A stretch of 33,255 nt of DNA from an uncultured Bacteroidia bacterium (GCA_903907075.1 CAIVMQ010000129.1:1-33255), one strand, 5' to 3'; positions 7,990 to 17,083 are shown, counted from the stretch's first letter. Notes: generated by a model from the letters alone, not told the origin. Made by a program: numbers and translations.

Positions 7990-9528
7990 TCATTTTATTA
8001 GTATTGATTGATCAGCATCACAAACCACTCTGAAACCCACCCCTTTGATATCGGAGTACCACCAGATACTTTTTGGTTGTTGTGGATCGGTTTTCAACCA
8101 GTCCGCAGTTTTGGTATATCCTCTGGCTGCAGACCTAAGATCCTTTGCATCAAAAGTGTAGTTTCCACCACGAATAACATGCTCTTCTCCGGTCTCCGGT
8201 CCCTTGGGATCAGTAACGGATGAGCCTGTCTTGCCATATGCCGATTCGGAATAGTAATCAGAACAATACTCAAGCACATTGCCCATCATATTTTTTATAC
8301 CAAAAGGGTTAGCCTTAACAAACCCGGGCTCCTGGGTTTTACCAGCCCCATTCAACGCATAAACGACGTACCGATTAATTTGGGTTGTATCGGCACCAAA
8401 GATTTTGCTGCGCAGTCCTGTGGAAGAGAGTCTTTTCGGATCGCCCGGGAAGAAATAAGGGGTCTCGGTACCGGCCCTACAGGCATATTCCCATTCCGCT
8501 TCGGTTGGCAACCTATAGTGTTTACCCGTTACCTTACTCAGCCATTGGCAATAAATCGTTGCCGAATAGTGAGTCATCGTAATTGCCGGGCGCTTGCCAC
8601 CACCCCATCCCTGATCCGGTATTCCAAATGGGGGTGTAGGACCGGTGACAGCATCGGGTGAATTGGCATTGCGAGCCATAACTAAATTCGGATCGACACG
8701 CCCCTCAGACATCGTAGAGGCGAAGAATGTCCAGAACTCATCCCATGTAACCTCCACCTCACCCATAAAGAATGGAGAGACAGAGACTGTCCGAACCGGA
8801 CCTTCGTCGCTACGTCGGAAAGATTCACTCTCTGCACTGCCCATCTTAAAACTACCTCCCTTTACTGCCACCATATTAAACGAGACGACACTATTAGGAA
8901 TAAATTCCTTAAAGTTTTCAAACGCATTAATTTTTGCCGGTGCCGTAAACAGATTTTGTGTTGACTTGGCCGACATAGGGATGCCAGCCATTTTTGCATG
9001 CTTATAATTCGGGTTATAATGACCTACATCAAGATGACAATTAATACATTGCAGGTCTAATTTCTTGGCATTTTTTTCATAATAGAGATGCGCTGTACCC
9101 CCATCGGTAGAGAGCCCCTTGGTAAAAAGATTCTGATGACATTTTACACACGACTCATTATAAACAATCTTCACGGCATGCTCAAGCAGCCGCTTGTTTT
9201 CCCAGTCGAACGATTTTTTGTCTTTAAAATAAAACCCGTAAAGATCATTAAGACCCGCCTTTGCTTTAACAAAGAGGTAGCGATTATCCTCCTTTGGAGG
9301 CAAATGGCATTCGACACAATGAACCCTTACCCCGCTGGGATTATAAAAATGGGTCGATTTTTTCCACGAAGCATCGGCATCGGGATGAATATGACACGAT
9401 TGACAATATTCGTCAGACGAAGTAATCTTCACCCCCGTATTGGTAAGAAACAAGAGACTTATGCAGGCAATAAATCCCACAAAAAAGAGGAGCCATGACC
9501 ACGCAGGGAGTTTGAGCTTTTTGATCAT
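7990..9528 (-). CDS. Tetraheme NapC/NirT-type cytochrome c fused to an FGE/SUMF1-like domain
   Basis: A 512-residue fusion protein. After a membrane anchor (about residues 9-30) there are four CxxCH heme sites: CQSCH (42-46), CVECH (71-75), CVKCH (127-131) and CINCH (161-165), as in NapC/NirT/NrfH quinol dehydrogenases. From about 218 to the end follows a formylglycine-generating-enzyme-like domain: GGSFKMGS, the RLPTEAEWEYACRAG motif, GNVLEYCSDYY and HVIRGGNY. The segment after RGGNY (TFDAKDLRSAARGY) lacks the two copper-binding cysteines of true FGE, so it is probably not a sulfatase activator. The whole protein should face the periplasm. The frame is open to a TTG at 9561, which lies in a promoter box; the ATG at 9528 places the anchor correctly. 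It precedes the Tat-signal oxidoreductase by 37 nt. Confidence 0.85.
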   Translation of the reverse strand: MIKKLKLPAWSWLLFFVGFIACISLLFLTNTGVKITSSDEYCQSCHIHPDADASWKKSTHFYNPSGVRVHCVECHLPPKEDNRYLFVKAKAGLNDLYGFYFKDKKSFDWENKRLLEHAVKIVYNESCVKCHQNLFTKGLSTDGGTAHLYYEKNAKKLDLQCINCHLDVGHYNPNYKHAKMAGIPMSAKSTQNLFTAPAKINAFENFKEFIPNSVVSFNMVAVKGGSFKMGSAESESFRRSDEGPVRTVSVSPFFMGEVEVTWDEFWTFFASTMSEGRVDPNLVMARNANSPDAVTGPTPPFGIPDQGWGGGKRPAITMTHYSATIYCQWLSKVTGKHYRLPTEAEWEYACRAGTETPYFFPGDPKRLSSTGLRSKIFGADTTQINRYVVYALNGAGKTQEPGFVKANPFGIKNMMGNVLEYCSDYYSESAYGKTGSSVTDPKGPETGEEHVIRGGNYTFDAKDLRSAARGYTKTADWLKTDPQQPKSIWWYSDIKGVGFRVVCDADQSILIK

Positions 9529-9558
9529 AAAAAAATAAAAGTGGCTAATTCGAGGTGT

Positions 9559-9566
9559 CAAATATA
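9559..9566 (-). promoter_or_regulatory. TANNTTTG promoter box of the cytochrome-FGE operon
   Basis: TATATTTG on the minus strand matches the Bacteroidetes -7 consensus and lies about 30 nt before the ATG at 9528. No clear TTG is found at the expected upstream distance. Confidence 0.45.
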
Positions 9567-9816
9567 ACGAAAAAAAGCGTTTGCGTGCACGACATCAGAA
9601 TGGATTTATTCTTATTAATTATCCGTTGAGCATCGTAAATTATTCTGGGTTATACCTCCCACGGCTCCTTCCCCTTTTTTATTCTTTTCTGAAAACAGGG
9701 GTTTTAGGAATAAAAGAAATATCGAAATACTTCACCTCCCCGTTCCTGTTACTATTGAGCATCAATGACTGAAAAGGTATGAATTCAAGCGTCAATCCAT
9801 AGCTGTTTTTCAGACT

Positions 9817-10533
9817 TTATTTGGATGAAAAGGTCAGTCCAAAAACAAAATAGGTTTCTTCAGTCTGGGGATTATCAATTACAGAAGCAAAAACAGGCAC
9901 CTTAAACTTCTCTGAAAATTTAATATCATATGCTACTTTAAAACCAAGGTTCATCACACCCGCTTTTTCGCCGTATGAGCTCGCCTGAGGAGTCATTCCC
10001 ACCGTAAAATCCATTGGGAAAAGTTTGTGCGTATTAAAGCGGTAACCTGCTTCGAGGTATGTGGCATCATCATTATAGAAAAACTTGTTATAACTTGCAT
10101 AAAGTGGAAATTTAATCCCGCCATCATAGCCCAAAGTTACTTCAGCATAGCTTCCGGCGCTACTAAACAGCCCATTGAAATGACCTCCATGTTGTGTTCC
10201 ATACTTATTTTCAACTGATTGATTGTAATTTAATATTGAAATAAAAAATTGGTTTCTAGAATATTTTGCCCAAAGGTCATATTCAGAATAGCTGTTACTA
10301 ATCCCAAAACTACCCCAATAGCCTACTTCAAGATTCTTGTATGTTCCAATTACTGTAGGTTGAAAATGAAAACTCCTGCTGCCATCGAAGCCAAGTCCAT
10401 TTTCGATACCGCGCCACAGATAGCGGTTAACCAGATCAGCTCCTAATTTAATGCCATTTCCCTCCTGAGAGAATAAGTTGCTGGGTTGAAGCAATAGAAT
10501 TACTGCAAAAATAATTTTGACTGCCTTACCCAT
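9817..10533 (-). CDS. TorF-like outer membrane beta-barrel (putative porin)
   Basis: A 238-residue protein with a signal peptide (about residues 1-22, cut after LFSQ). The mature part has alternating aromatic/polar strands typical of a small beta-barrel and begins with GADLVNRYLWRGIENG, the signature opening of the TorF / Gcw_chp putative porin family (ADLVSRYLWRG-type). Length fits that family. It probably sits in the outer membrane; its cargo is unknown. It follows the polyamine transporter on the same strand after a 296-nt gap, so co-transcription is not evident. The gap holds an AATCAC/GTGATT hairpin (10607-10622) without a T-run and no clear promoter box. Confidence 0.7.
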   Translation of the reverse strand: MGKAVKIIFAVILLLQPSNLFSQEGNGIKLGADLVNRYLWRGIENGLGFDGSRSFHFQPTVIGTYKNLEVGYWGSFGISNSYSEYDLWAKYSRNQFFISILNYNQSVENKYGTQHGGHFNGLFSSAGSYAEVTLGYDGGIKFPLYASYNKFFYNDDATYLEAGYRFNTHKLFPMDFTVGMTPQASSYGEKAGVMNLGFKVAYDIKFSEKFKVPVFASVIDNPQTEETYFVFGLTFSSK

Positions 10534-10829
10534 TACTTCTTCTTTGATTTTTTTGACGATTAAATTTAAAATAGAGATATTAATTTGAGATTCTAATATC
10601 CCGTTTAATCACTTTGGTGATTTCAGGTTTAATGAAGATGAGGATTTCGAAGCACTACGTTGTTCAGGAGCATTATACTCGCTACGAAACTTCAATTGCA
10701 CTTCACTCACAAATTACTAAGTTCCAGTTTTATTTTCTTTTCCCGGGCAATTCTATTGGGTCAGCCCAGAGGAAAAATTAGTTCCCTAATTTACTTCTCA
10801 TATTGGCTAATTTCGGAAATTCATCACGA

Positions 10830-12680
10830 TTACTTTATTTTCACTTTAGTCCACGCCTTTTCGAGCTTCTTGCTGAATTCCCCTTCGTCTTTACTTATAT
10901 TCATATTTTTGAGCATCTGATCGGAAGGGAAAATAACAGTGTTGTTTTTCATACTGTCAGGAAGTAATTTAACTGCATCCGGATTCGGCATTGCGTAAAG
11001 TATCGTCTCAATGTTACTGGCACTATTATCGGGTCTTAGCAGAAAGTTTATAAACTGCTCGGCTATTTCCTTGTTAGGGGCATTGGTAGGAATACACATA
11101 TTATCGACGAAAAGCAGGACGCCCTCTTTGGGTATGACCATTTTAAACTGAGGACCCTTGCGAAGAATTTTTGCAATATAGCCATTCCACGATTGTGCGA
11201 TCCAAACATCTCCGCTGGCCATGTACTCCACTGCCATATTATTTTCGTATTTTAGGAGTAATTGTTTTTGCTTAATCAGCAGGTCTGTAACCTTGTCAAG
11301 TTTAACCTCATCGGTATCCCTGACATACCCGAGGCATTTGTATCCAACAAAAAATGCCTCCAGCATATCATCTACCATCAGAATATTGGAACGATATTTT
11401 TCATTGTACATGTCATTCCAGCCACGAATAGAGTCGGTGATAAACTGATTATTATAAACGATTGCAGAAAAGCCATAGGCATAAGGTATATAATAGCGGC
11501 CTGAAGGATCGTAGGGGAGGTTACGAAATCGTTTGTCAATATAACGAAGGTTAGTAATTTTAGAGGTATCTATAGGTTGAATAAGTCCGGTTTTTCTCAT
11601 TATCTCAACGATAAACGAAGAGGGGATAATCAGATCATACCCTGTTACCCCCATTTGAAGCCTTGACAACAGTTCTTCGTTGTCATTGTAATAATTCATC
11701 GACACTTTTACGCCGTACTCTTTTTCGAAATCCGCTATTATCTTTGGGGAGAGATAGTTTGAAAAGTTATAGATGTTAAGGTTCTTTATTTTCCCCTTTT
11801 CAAAAAAAGAAACCGTGAAATAGATTAAAATCAAACCCATTAGCCCCAGAAGGGGATACTTTATAAGCTTGCTGACTTTTACACCTTTTTGTATTCCATT
11901 TGAAACAGACAAGGCCGCAACCGTAAAAATGATCAGGATCGTAGAAACTGCATTCAGGGCAGGGGAAACACCGAATTTGATCAATGAATAGATTTTAAGG
12001 GGTAATGTCGCAGAAGAGACGCCGGCCGTAAAAAAGGTAACAATAAAATCATCAATACTGAGTGTGAAGGCAAATAAGGCTCCCGAAATAATAGCAGGTG
12101 CCAGATTTGGAAAAACAACGTACCGGAAGGTTTGCCAACGGTTAGCACCCAGATCAAGGCTCGCCTCTTCTATCCTTTTGTCAACATTGGCCAGCTTTGC
12201 AAGTACAATTAACGTTACAAATGAAAGGCTGAACGTGGTATGGGCACAAATTACCGAAATAAAACCCAGAGGCATCTTAATCAGCAAAAACAGCGCAAGT
12301 AATGAAATCCCAAAAATTATTTCAGGAAGGATAACGGGTATATAGAGGATATTCTGAAACAGTTCTCTCCCTTTGAAAGCATATTTCCCTACAGCAAGTG
12401 CTGCCAGTGTACCAAGAATTGTGGAAAGTGCGGTGCTTGCAATCGCAATCAAAAAAGAGTTCCGAACCGACATCCAAAGATCATAATCGGTAAATATATT
12501 TGAATACCAGCGCATTGAAAATCCTTCCCATTGAGTCACCGTTTTTCCTGAATTAAACGAGAATATCATAAGGATGATCAGTGGAGATACCAAGAAAATG
12601 ATACTTCCAAAAGTTATAATTTTCAGCAGGATACCTTTCCCAATGCCGAGATCATTCGAACGCGAAATGTTGCCTGCCAT
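10830..12680 (-). CDS. potC/potD: Polyamine ABC transporter PotC permease fused to PotD substrate-binding domain
   Basis: A 616-residue fusion. Residues 1-265 are a PotC-type permease with about six membrane segments and the EAA coupling loop EEASLDLGANRWQTF (171-185). An extra membrane segment at about 275-293 leads into a periplasmic PotD-like binding protein (about 300-616) with IYNFSNYLSPKIIADFEKEYG and YDLIIPSS, and the IAQSWNGY and PNPDAVKLLP segments. The binding protein is therefore tethered to the permease and does not need its own lipid anchor. The gene follows potB after 2 nt, completing a potA-potB-potCD operon for import of spermidine or putrescine. Specificity is inferred from family resemblance. 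The permease start at 12680 has a normal N-terminus. Confidence 0.88.
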   Translation of the reverse strand: MAGNISRSNDLGIGKGILLKIITFGSIIFLVSPLIILMIFSFNSGKTVTQWEGFSMRWYSNIFTDYDLWMSVRNSFLIAIASTALSTILGTLAALAVGKYAFKGRELFQNILYIPVILPEIIFGISLLALFLLIKMPLGFISVICAHTTFSLSFVTLIVLAKLANVDKRIEEASLDLGANRWQTFRYVVFPNLAPAIISGALFAFTLSIDDFIVTFFTAGVSSATLPLKIYSLIKFGVSPALNAVSTILIIFTVAALSVSNGIQKGVKVSKLIKYPLLGLMGLILIYFTVSFFEKGKIKNLNIYNFSNYLSPKIIADFEKEYGVKVSMNYYNDNEELLSRLQMGVTGYDLIIPSSFIVEIMRKTGLIQPIDTSKITNLRYIDKRFRNLPYDPSGRYYIPYAYGFSAIVYNNQFITDSIRGWNDMYNEKYRSNILMVDDMLEAFFVGYKCLGYVRDTDEVKLDKVTDLLIKQKQLLLKYENNMAVEYMASGDVWIAQSWNGYIAKILRKGPQFKMVIPKEGVLLFVDNMCIPTNAPNKEIAEQFINFLLRPDNSASNIETILYAMPNPDAVKLLPDSMKNNTVIFPSDQMLKNMNISKDEGEFSKKLEKAWTKVKIK

Positions 12681-12682
12681 AA

Positions 12683-13549
12683 TCAGATAGTTAAAAGGCC
12701 CTTATTTTTTGAAGGATTATAAAACCGGAGGTAGAGTGAAATAAAAATCATCACAAAAAAGATCATAACCACCGACATTGCTGAACCAAATGGCCAGTTG
12801 CGGGCATGAACATATTGAGATGTTATCAGGTTGCCTATCATATAATTATCAGTGCCTCCCATGAACTCCGGAATTATAAAATTACCCATTGTCGGGACAA
12901 ACACAAAAATAACACCTGCGACAAGCCCTGGAATGGAATAAGGGAGTGTGATCCGAAAAAATGTCTCCGTTTTAGTTGCTCCAAGGTCAAGCGAAGCCTC
13001 AAGGAGTGAGGTGTCAAGACGGTCGAGGGATGACAAAATAGGAAGAATCATAAATGGCAGGTTCCAATAGACAAATCCGGTATAAACGCTGAATGCATTA
13101 TTAAAAAGTGCGAGTGGCTCCTTGATAATTCCCGTAGTCATCAGCAGCTGATTCACCAGGCCTGATTCGCCCATGATGGTCATTAAGGCATACATCCTGA
13201 TGAGAAAACTTGTCCAAAACGGAATTATAATCAGAAGCATCAGGATTGTCTTTGTCCGGTTGGAGGTAAATGCCATAAAATAGGAAACAGGAAATGCAAT
13301 AAGGAGGGTAATTAAGGTTGTTATAGTCGCATAACCTACCGATCTCAAAAATATTTTGAGATACATCTCACTACCAATCTCTTTGTAATGCTCAAGGGTG
13401 AATCCTGTTTTGACACCTCCATATAACTCTCTGAAACTTACACTATAGATAAGTACGATGATTAACGGGACAATAAAAAAAAGGAGCAGCCAGAATGCCG
13501 GTGGAAACAGCAGCAGATGAAATTCTTTAATCTTAACTAATTTACGCAT
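12683..13549 (-). CDS. potB: Polyamine ABC transporter permease PotB
   Basis: A 288-residue inner-membrane protein with about six hydrophobic segments and the ABC permease EAA loop LLEASLDLGATKTETFFRITLP. The segment PTMGNFIIPEFMGG near the C-terminus is typical of PotB-type permeases. It pairs with the PotC half of the downstream fusion to form the channel energised by PotA. Its start overlaps the potA end by 8 nt and its stop is 2 nt before potC/potD, a tight translationally coupled operon. Confidence 0.88.
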   Translation of the reverse strand: MRKLVKIKEFHLLLFPPAFWLLLFFIVPLIIVLIYSVSFRELYGGVKTGFTLEHYKEIGSEMYLKIFLRSVGYATITTLITLLIAFPVSYFMAFTSNRTKTILMLLIIIPFWTSFLIRMYALMTIMGESGLVNQLLMTTGIIKEPLALFNNAFSVYTGFVYWNLPFMILPILSSLDRLDTSLLEASLDLGATKTETFFRITLPYSIPGLVAGVIFVFVPTMGNFIIPEFMGGTDNYMIGNLITSQYVHARNWPFGSAMSVVMIFFVMIFISLYLRFYNPSKNKGLLTI

Positions 13550-14621
13550 TAATAAGCTCTCCTGATGTTTGACTCCAGTTAATAAAAACTTCCTCTCCTA
13601 TTTCATAAAATTCATTGGATAATTGCAGCAGGTAATTTTGCGCAATCACCTTAATCAGTTTCCCTCCGTGCAGTTCGACCTGATAATGCGTGACATCTCC
13701 CAGATAAACTTTTGACCTGATCACCGCTTTCAGACTATTCTCATACTCCTTAGGTTCAATCAGGCTTACTTTCATTCTCTCAGGCCTGATGCAAAAAATA
13801 ACCGGTTTCCCGGTTTCCTGATTATCTGATTTAGAAAGTCTAATCATTCCTACATCTTCAAGCTCAACATTGGTCATCAAAGGGTTACTTTCCCTTATTA
13901 TCCCTTTCAAAACATTCATACTTCCGATAAAATCGGCCACGAAATGAGACCTGGGATGTTCATATATTTCACGGGGTTGATCACACTGTTCAATTATTCC
14001 GTTGTTCATTACGGCAATGCGGTCAGCAAGCGCCAAGGCCTCAACCTGATTGTGTGTGACAAAGACAAAGGTTATCCCGACTTTTCGCTGTAGTTCTGCC
14101 AACTCCATTCGGGTCTGTTCCGCAATTTTCTTGTCCAGCGCGCTTAGGGGCTCGTCAAGTAAAAGGATCCGTGGTTCGTTGATAAGTGCACGGGCAAGGG
14201 CCACTCTTTGCTGCTGTCCTCCGGAAAGCTGGGCCGGCATCCTTTTCTCAAATCCCGATAAACCTGCAAGTTTGACAACTTTCTCAACACGCTCTGCAAT
14301 TTCTTCCGCGGGTCTTTTTTTTATCATAAGACTATAAGCGATGTTGTTGTAAACATCGAAATTCGGGAAAAGTGCGTAGTTTTGAAAAACAGTATTTACA
14401 TCACGTCGGTAAGGAGCGCGTTCTGTTATATCAACTCCGTCAAGGAGAATATTTCCGGCCGAAACCTTTTCAAAGCCGGCAATCATGCGCAGAATGGTGG
14501 TTTTTCCGCATCCACTTGGACCCAGCAGACAAAAGAATTCACCTTTCCCAATTACGAGGCTTACATCTTTTACCACATTTTGATGCCCGTAAGTTTTAGT
14601 GAGGTTTTTTAGTTCTAGCAT
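13542..14621 (-). CDS. potA: Polyamine ABC transporter ATP-binding protein PotA
   Basis: A 359-residue ATPase. Walker A GPSGCGKT is at 34-41, the Q-loop at about 80, the signature LSGGQQQRV at 132-140, Walker B ILLLDEP at 152-158 and the switch histidine is H190 (VTHNQ). A C-terminal TOBE regulatory domain (about 240-359) is characteristic of PotA/MalK-type importers. It is the first gene of the potA-potB-potCD operon and overlaps potB by 8 nt. A TAATTTTG box lies about 90 nt upstream on the minus strand. Confidence 0.9.
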   Translation of the reverse strand: MLELKNLTKTYGHQNVVKDVSLVIGKGEFFCLLGPSGCGKTTILRMIAGFEKVSAGNILLDGVDITERAPYRRDVNTVFQNYALFPNFDVYNNIAYSLMIKKRPAEEIAERVEKVVKLAGLSGFEKRMPAQLSGGQQQRVALARALINEPRILLLDEPLSALDKKIAEQTRMELAELQRKVGITFVFVTHNQVEALALADRIAVMNNGIIEQCDQPREIYEHPRSHFVADFIGSMNVLKGIIRESNPLMTNVELEDVGMIRLSKSDNQETGKPVIFCIRPERMKVSLIEPKEYENSLKAVIRSKVYLGDVTHYQVELHGGKLIKVIAQNYLLQLSNEFYEIGEEVFINWSQTSGELINA

Positions 14622-15221
14622 ATCAGTATTCTGGTCGTTTTAGACTTATTTGAGTTTGTTCTTCTGATTTTCACGTTAGATGCAGCAAGATATTTTCAGA
14701 AATATAGCCAAAATTAATTTTTTCATTCAACTAAAATGTAAAAATTACCTTGAAAAGCACCTTTATTATGTTAGTTATCAAATTTTGAATGGTAATAATA
14801 GGATTATTTTTTTATAACTAAAGTCTTTTTTGTCTCTATTTAAGAAATTTTCAATCTAGTAATAATCTAATCATTAACAATCTAATTTTTAATGATTTAA
14901 ATACCCATTCATTTTTGAATATAGTTACCTACTCGTCCATTAAAACTTTCATTTAACCCTCTTTTCCAAAGAATGCAAGAATTGGCAGCGTAGAAATCAC
15001 ATTCTTCAGCTGCAGTTCTATTACATTGGAGTAAAGTTCCAGATCAATTCGAATATACTAAAAACAAATTTTACCACTATAATTAGCCGGAGGTTGATAA
15101 ATATTCGTAATTTTAAATTCATAAATTGCGAGATATAAGCTCATTATTTGAGTATAAAATGAAGGTTAAGAAGAGAGATGAAGATCTGTCTTCTCATCTA
15201 ATAATTCAGAACGGATCTACT
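14622..15221. other. AT-rich divergent intergenic region between potA and the adaptor gene
   Basis: No gene is recognised in these 600 bases. A TAATTTTG box (14716-14709, minus strand) could belong to potA, but no TTG lies at the right distance. No TANNTTTG box is seen on the plus strand for the adaptor gene. The frame upstream of the adaptor ATG stays open to a TTG at 15126, but those codons have no membrane or domain signal. Confidence 0.5.
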
Positions 15222-16547
15222 ATGAAAAAGAAGAAGAATACCCCCCTCTATATCGGAGTTGTTATCGTTATTGTGATTATAGCCCTTATTGCCGGGAAAA
15301 AAGCGGGTTGGTTCGGAAAGGAGATAGCTCTTAAGGTTGCAATAGAAAAGGTTCAGAAGAAAGATATTACCGAAATCATAACCGCGAATGGCAAAGTTGA
15401 GCCTCAGATGTTGGTAAAGATAAGCCCCGAAGTACCCGGAGAGATCATCGAGCTTCCGGTAAAGGAGGGGGATGAAGTTACAAAAGGGGATCTATTGGTG
15501 GTTATTCGGCCTGATATTTATATCTCAAATCGGAATCGGAATGAAGCAGCGTTAAACAGTCAGAAAGCGCGAATGGCTCAGGCTGAGGCTCAGCTTGTTG
15601 AAAAGGAGCTAACCTATCAAAGATCAAAACAGCTTTTTGAAAAAAGCACCATTGCTAAATCGGATTTTGAAACCATTGAGGCATCTTATAAGGTAGCACA
15701 GGCGGAAGTTCAAGCGGCACGATATGCCGTTAAGAGTGCCGAATCAAGTCTTAGCGAGGCTCAGGAAAACCTCACCAAGACAAAGATTTATTCGCCTATC
15801 TCGGGCACCGTTTCCAAGCTTAATGTTGAGCAAGGGGAGAAAGTGGTAGGTACCAATCAGTTTGCCGGGACCGAATTAATGACCATTGCTGACCTGACTA
15901 AGATGGAGGTAAAGGTAGAGGTGAATGAGAATGACATTGTGAATGTTGAAAAAGCAGATACCGCAAATATTCAAATTGATGCCTATCAAAAGCGCAAATT
16001 TCTCGGCAAAGTTACGGAGATTGCCAGTTCGGCCAATGTCTCAGGGCTCTCAACAGATCAGGTAACTAATTTTAATGTGAAGATATTGTTACTTCAGGAG
16101 TCTTACCAGGATCTCTTGGGGAGTAACCTCCATCGTTATCCATTTTTGCCGGGAATGTCGGCAACTGTAGAGATTCGCACCGAGACGCGTAGGGGTGTTA
16201 TCTCGATTCCCATTCAAGCGGTGACCACCCGTTCAGCAAGTGGGATTGCGAAAAAAGGGACCACCCAACCCGTGAAAGAGGATCAGGGAGAGAATAAAAC
16301 GGCAGAAAAAACGGCCATTAAAGAACCGGAGCAATTCGAAGTTGTTTTTGTAAAAAGGGACAAATTAGCCCGTCAGGTAAACGTAAAAACGGGTATTCAA
16401 GACAATGCCACTATCGAAATTGTTGAGGGACTGAATACGGATGATGAAATTGTTATAGCCCCTTACGGGTTAGTCTCCAAGATACTTAAAGATTCAACCT
16501 CCATCGAGGTAGTAAAAATAGACGATTTATACAAAGTAAAAAAATAG
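15222..16547 (+). CDS. RND/MacA-type efflux periplasmic adaptor subunit (HlyD family)
   Basis: A 441-residue membrane-fusion protein. It has one N-terminal membrane segment (about residues 8-25), a biotinyl-lipoyl-like half (VSPEVPGEIIELPVKEGDEVTKGD form), an alpha-helical hairpin rich in Ala, Gln and Glu (about 105-185), the second lipoyl half (YSPISGTVSKLNVEQGEKV), and beta-barrel and membrane-proximal domains. Such adaptors link an inner-membrane RND or ABC pump to a TolC-like channel. Neither partner is adjacent: the next gene is yidD. The frame is open 32 codons further upstream, but the ATG at 15222 puts the membrane segment in the usual place. A low-complexity Lys/Glu/Thr insert lies near residues 340-370. 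Confidence 0.82.
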   Translation: MKKKKNTPLYIGVVIVIVIIALIAGKKAGWFGKEIALKVAIEKVQKKDITEIITANGKVEPQMLVKISPEVPGEIIELPVKEGDEVTKGDLLVVIRPDIYISNRNRNEAALNSQKARMAQAEAQLVEKELTYQRSKQLFEKSTIAKSDFETIEASYKVAQAEVQAARYAVKSAESSLSEAQENLTKTKIYSPISGTVSKLNVEQGEKVVGTNQFAGTELMTIADLTKMEVKVEVNENDIVNVEKADTANIQIDAYQKRKFLGKVTEIASSANVSGLSTDQVTNFNVKILLLQESYQDLLGSNLHRYPFLPGMSATVEIRTETRRGVISIPIQAVTTRSASGIAKKGTTQPVKEDQGENKTAEKTAIKEPEQFEVVFVKRDKLARQVNVKTGIQDNATIEIVEGLNTDDEIVIAPYGLVSKILKDSTSIEVVKIDDLYKVKK

Positions 16548-16802
16548 ATGTTCAAGAAACTGATACGTGGAACCCGGTGGATAATCATTATGATTCTTAT
16601 GATTCCTATCTATTTCTATAAATATGCGATCTCTCCACTTATTCCCAATTCTTGCAGGCACATTCCGAGCTGCTCTCAATATGCGCTTGAGGCATTAAAG
16701 ATTCATGGTCCCATTAAAGGACTCTATCTGACAACACTTCGAATATTAAAGTGTAACCCTTGGGGGACCCACGGGCACGATCCTGTTCCGCCCAAAAAAT
16801 AA
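16548..16802 (+). CDS. yidD: Membrane protein insertion efficiency factor YidD
   Basis: An 84-residue protein with an N-terminal amphipathic/hydrophobic helix and the family core CRHIPSCSQYALEALKIHG, then CNPWGTHGHDPVP. YidD assists YidC-dependent insertion of inner-membrane proteins. Normally it sits in the rpmH-rnpA-yidD-yidC cluster; here it starts one base after the stop of the efflux adaptor and is presumably co-transcribed with it. Length and motifs are complete. Confidence 0.92.
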   Translation: MFKKLIRGTRWIIIMILMIPIYFYKYAISPLIPNSCRHIPSCSQYALEALKIHGPIKGLYLTTLRILKCNPWGTHGHDPVPPKK

Positions 16803-16853
16803 TTACTGAATTCGATATCTTAAAGAATAATATATAATTAAACCAAACAAGGG

Positions 16854-16882
16854 TTGGGATTGGAAATCGCTTTTTATCTTTG
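16854..16882 (+). promoter_or_regulatory. Bacteroidetes-type promoter of the znu operon
   Basis: TTG at 16854-16856 and TATCTTTG at 16875-16882 are 18 nt apart, matching the TTG-N17-23-TANNTTTG consensus. Transcription from here would give a leader of about 195 nt before znuA. No clear Zur-type inverted repeat was seen near it. Confidence 0.6.
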
Positions 16883-16883
16883 T

Positions 16884-17083
16884 GATCCCATTTCTTAAGT
16901 GGTCATGGATAAATCCAAAATAGGGATTCACGTTGGTAGCCCCTGATGAACAAATGCTTGTCGAATTTAAAGGGTAATATTTTGTTATGGGGTATGAAAT
17001 TAGCGGTCTGGAAAATCTGATCATAAAATTGCATCTTAACGTGATCTCTTCTCGAACCAAAAAATAAAAACAACGGACGTTGA
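16884..17083 (+). promoter_or_regulatory. Long 5' leader of znuA with small hairpins
   Basis: The stretch can form GATCCC/GGGATT (16883-16888 with about 16921-16927) enclosing TGGAT/ATCCA, and GATCA/TGATC further down. It also holds two short ATG-started frames (13 and 24 codons). None matches a riboswitch I recognise. The structure could be incidental. Confidence 0.25.

Noticed and set aside
9671-9705. CCCCT...AGGGG hairpin followed by TTTT in the cytochrome/porin gap
   Set aside because: No plus-strand gene precedes it and the minus-strand flank has no T-run, so a terminator role is not supported.
9581-9772. 63-codon plus-strand frame in the gap between porin and cytochrome genes
   Set aside because: Low-complexity, no domain or signal, on the strand opposite to its neighbours; treated as chance.
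16909-17023. Two short ATG-started frames (13 and 24 codons) in the znuA leader
   Set aside because: No ribosome-binding signal, no conserved peptide pattern, and such frames are common by chance.
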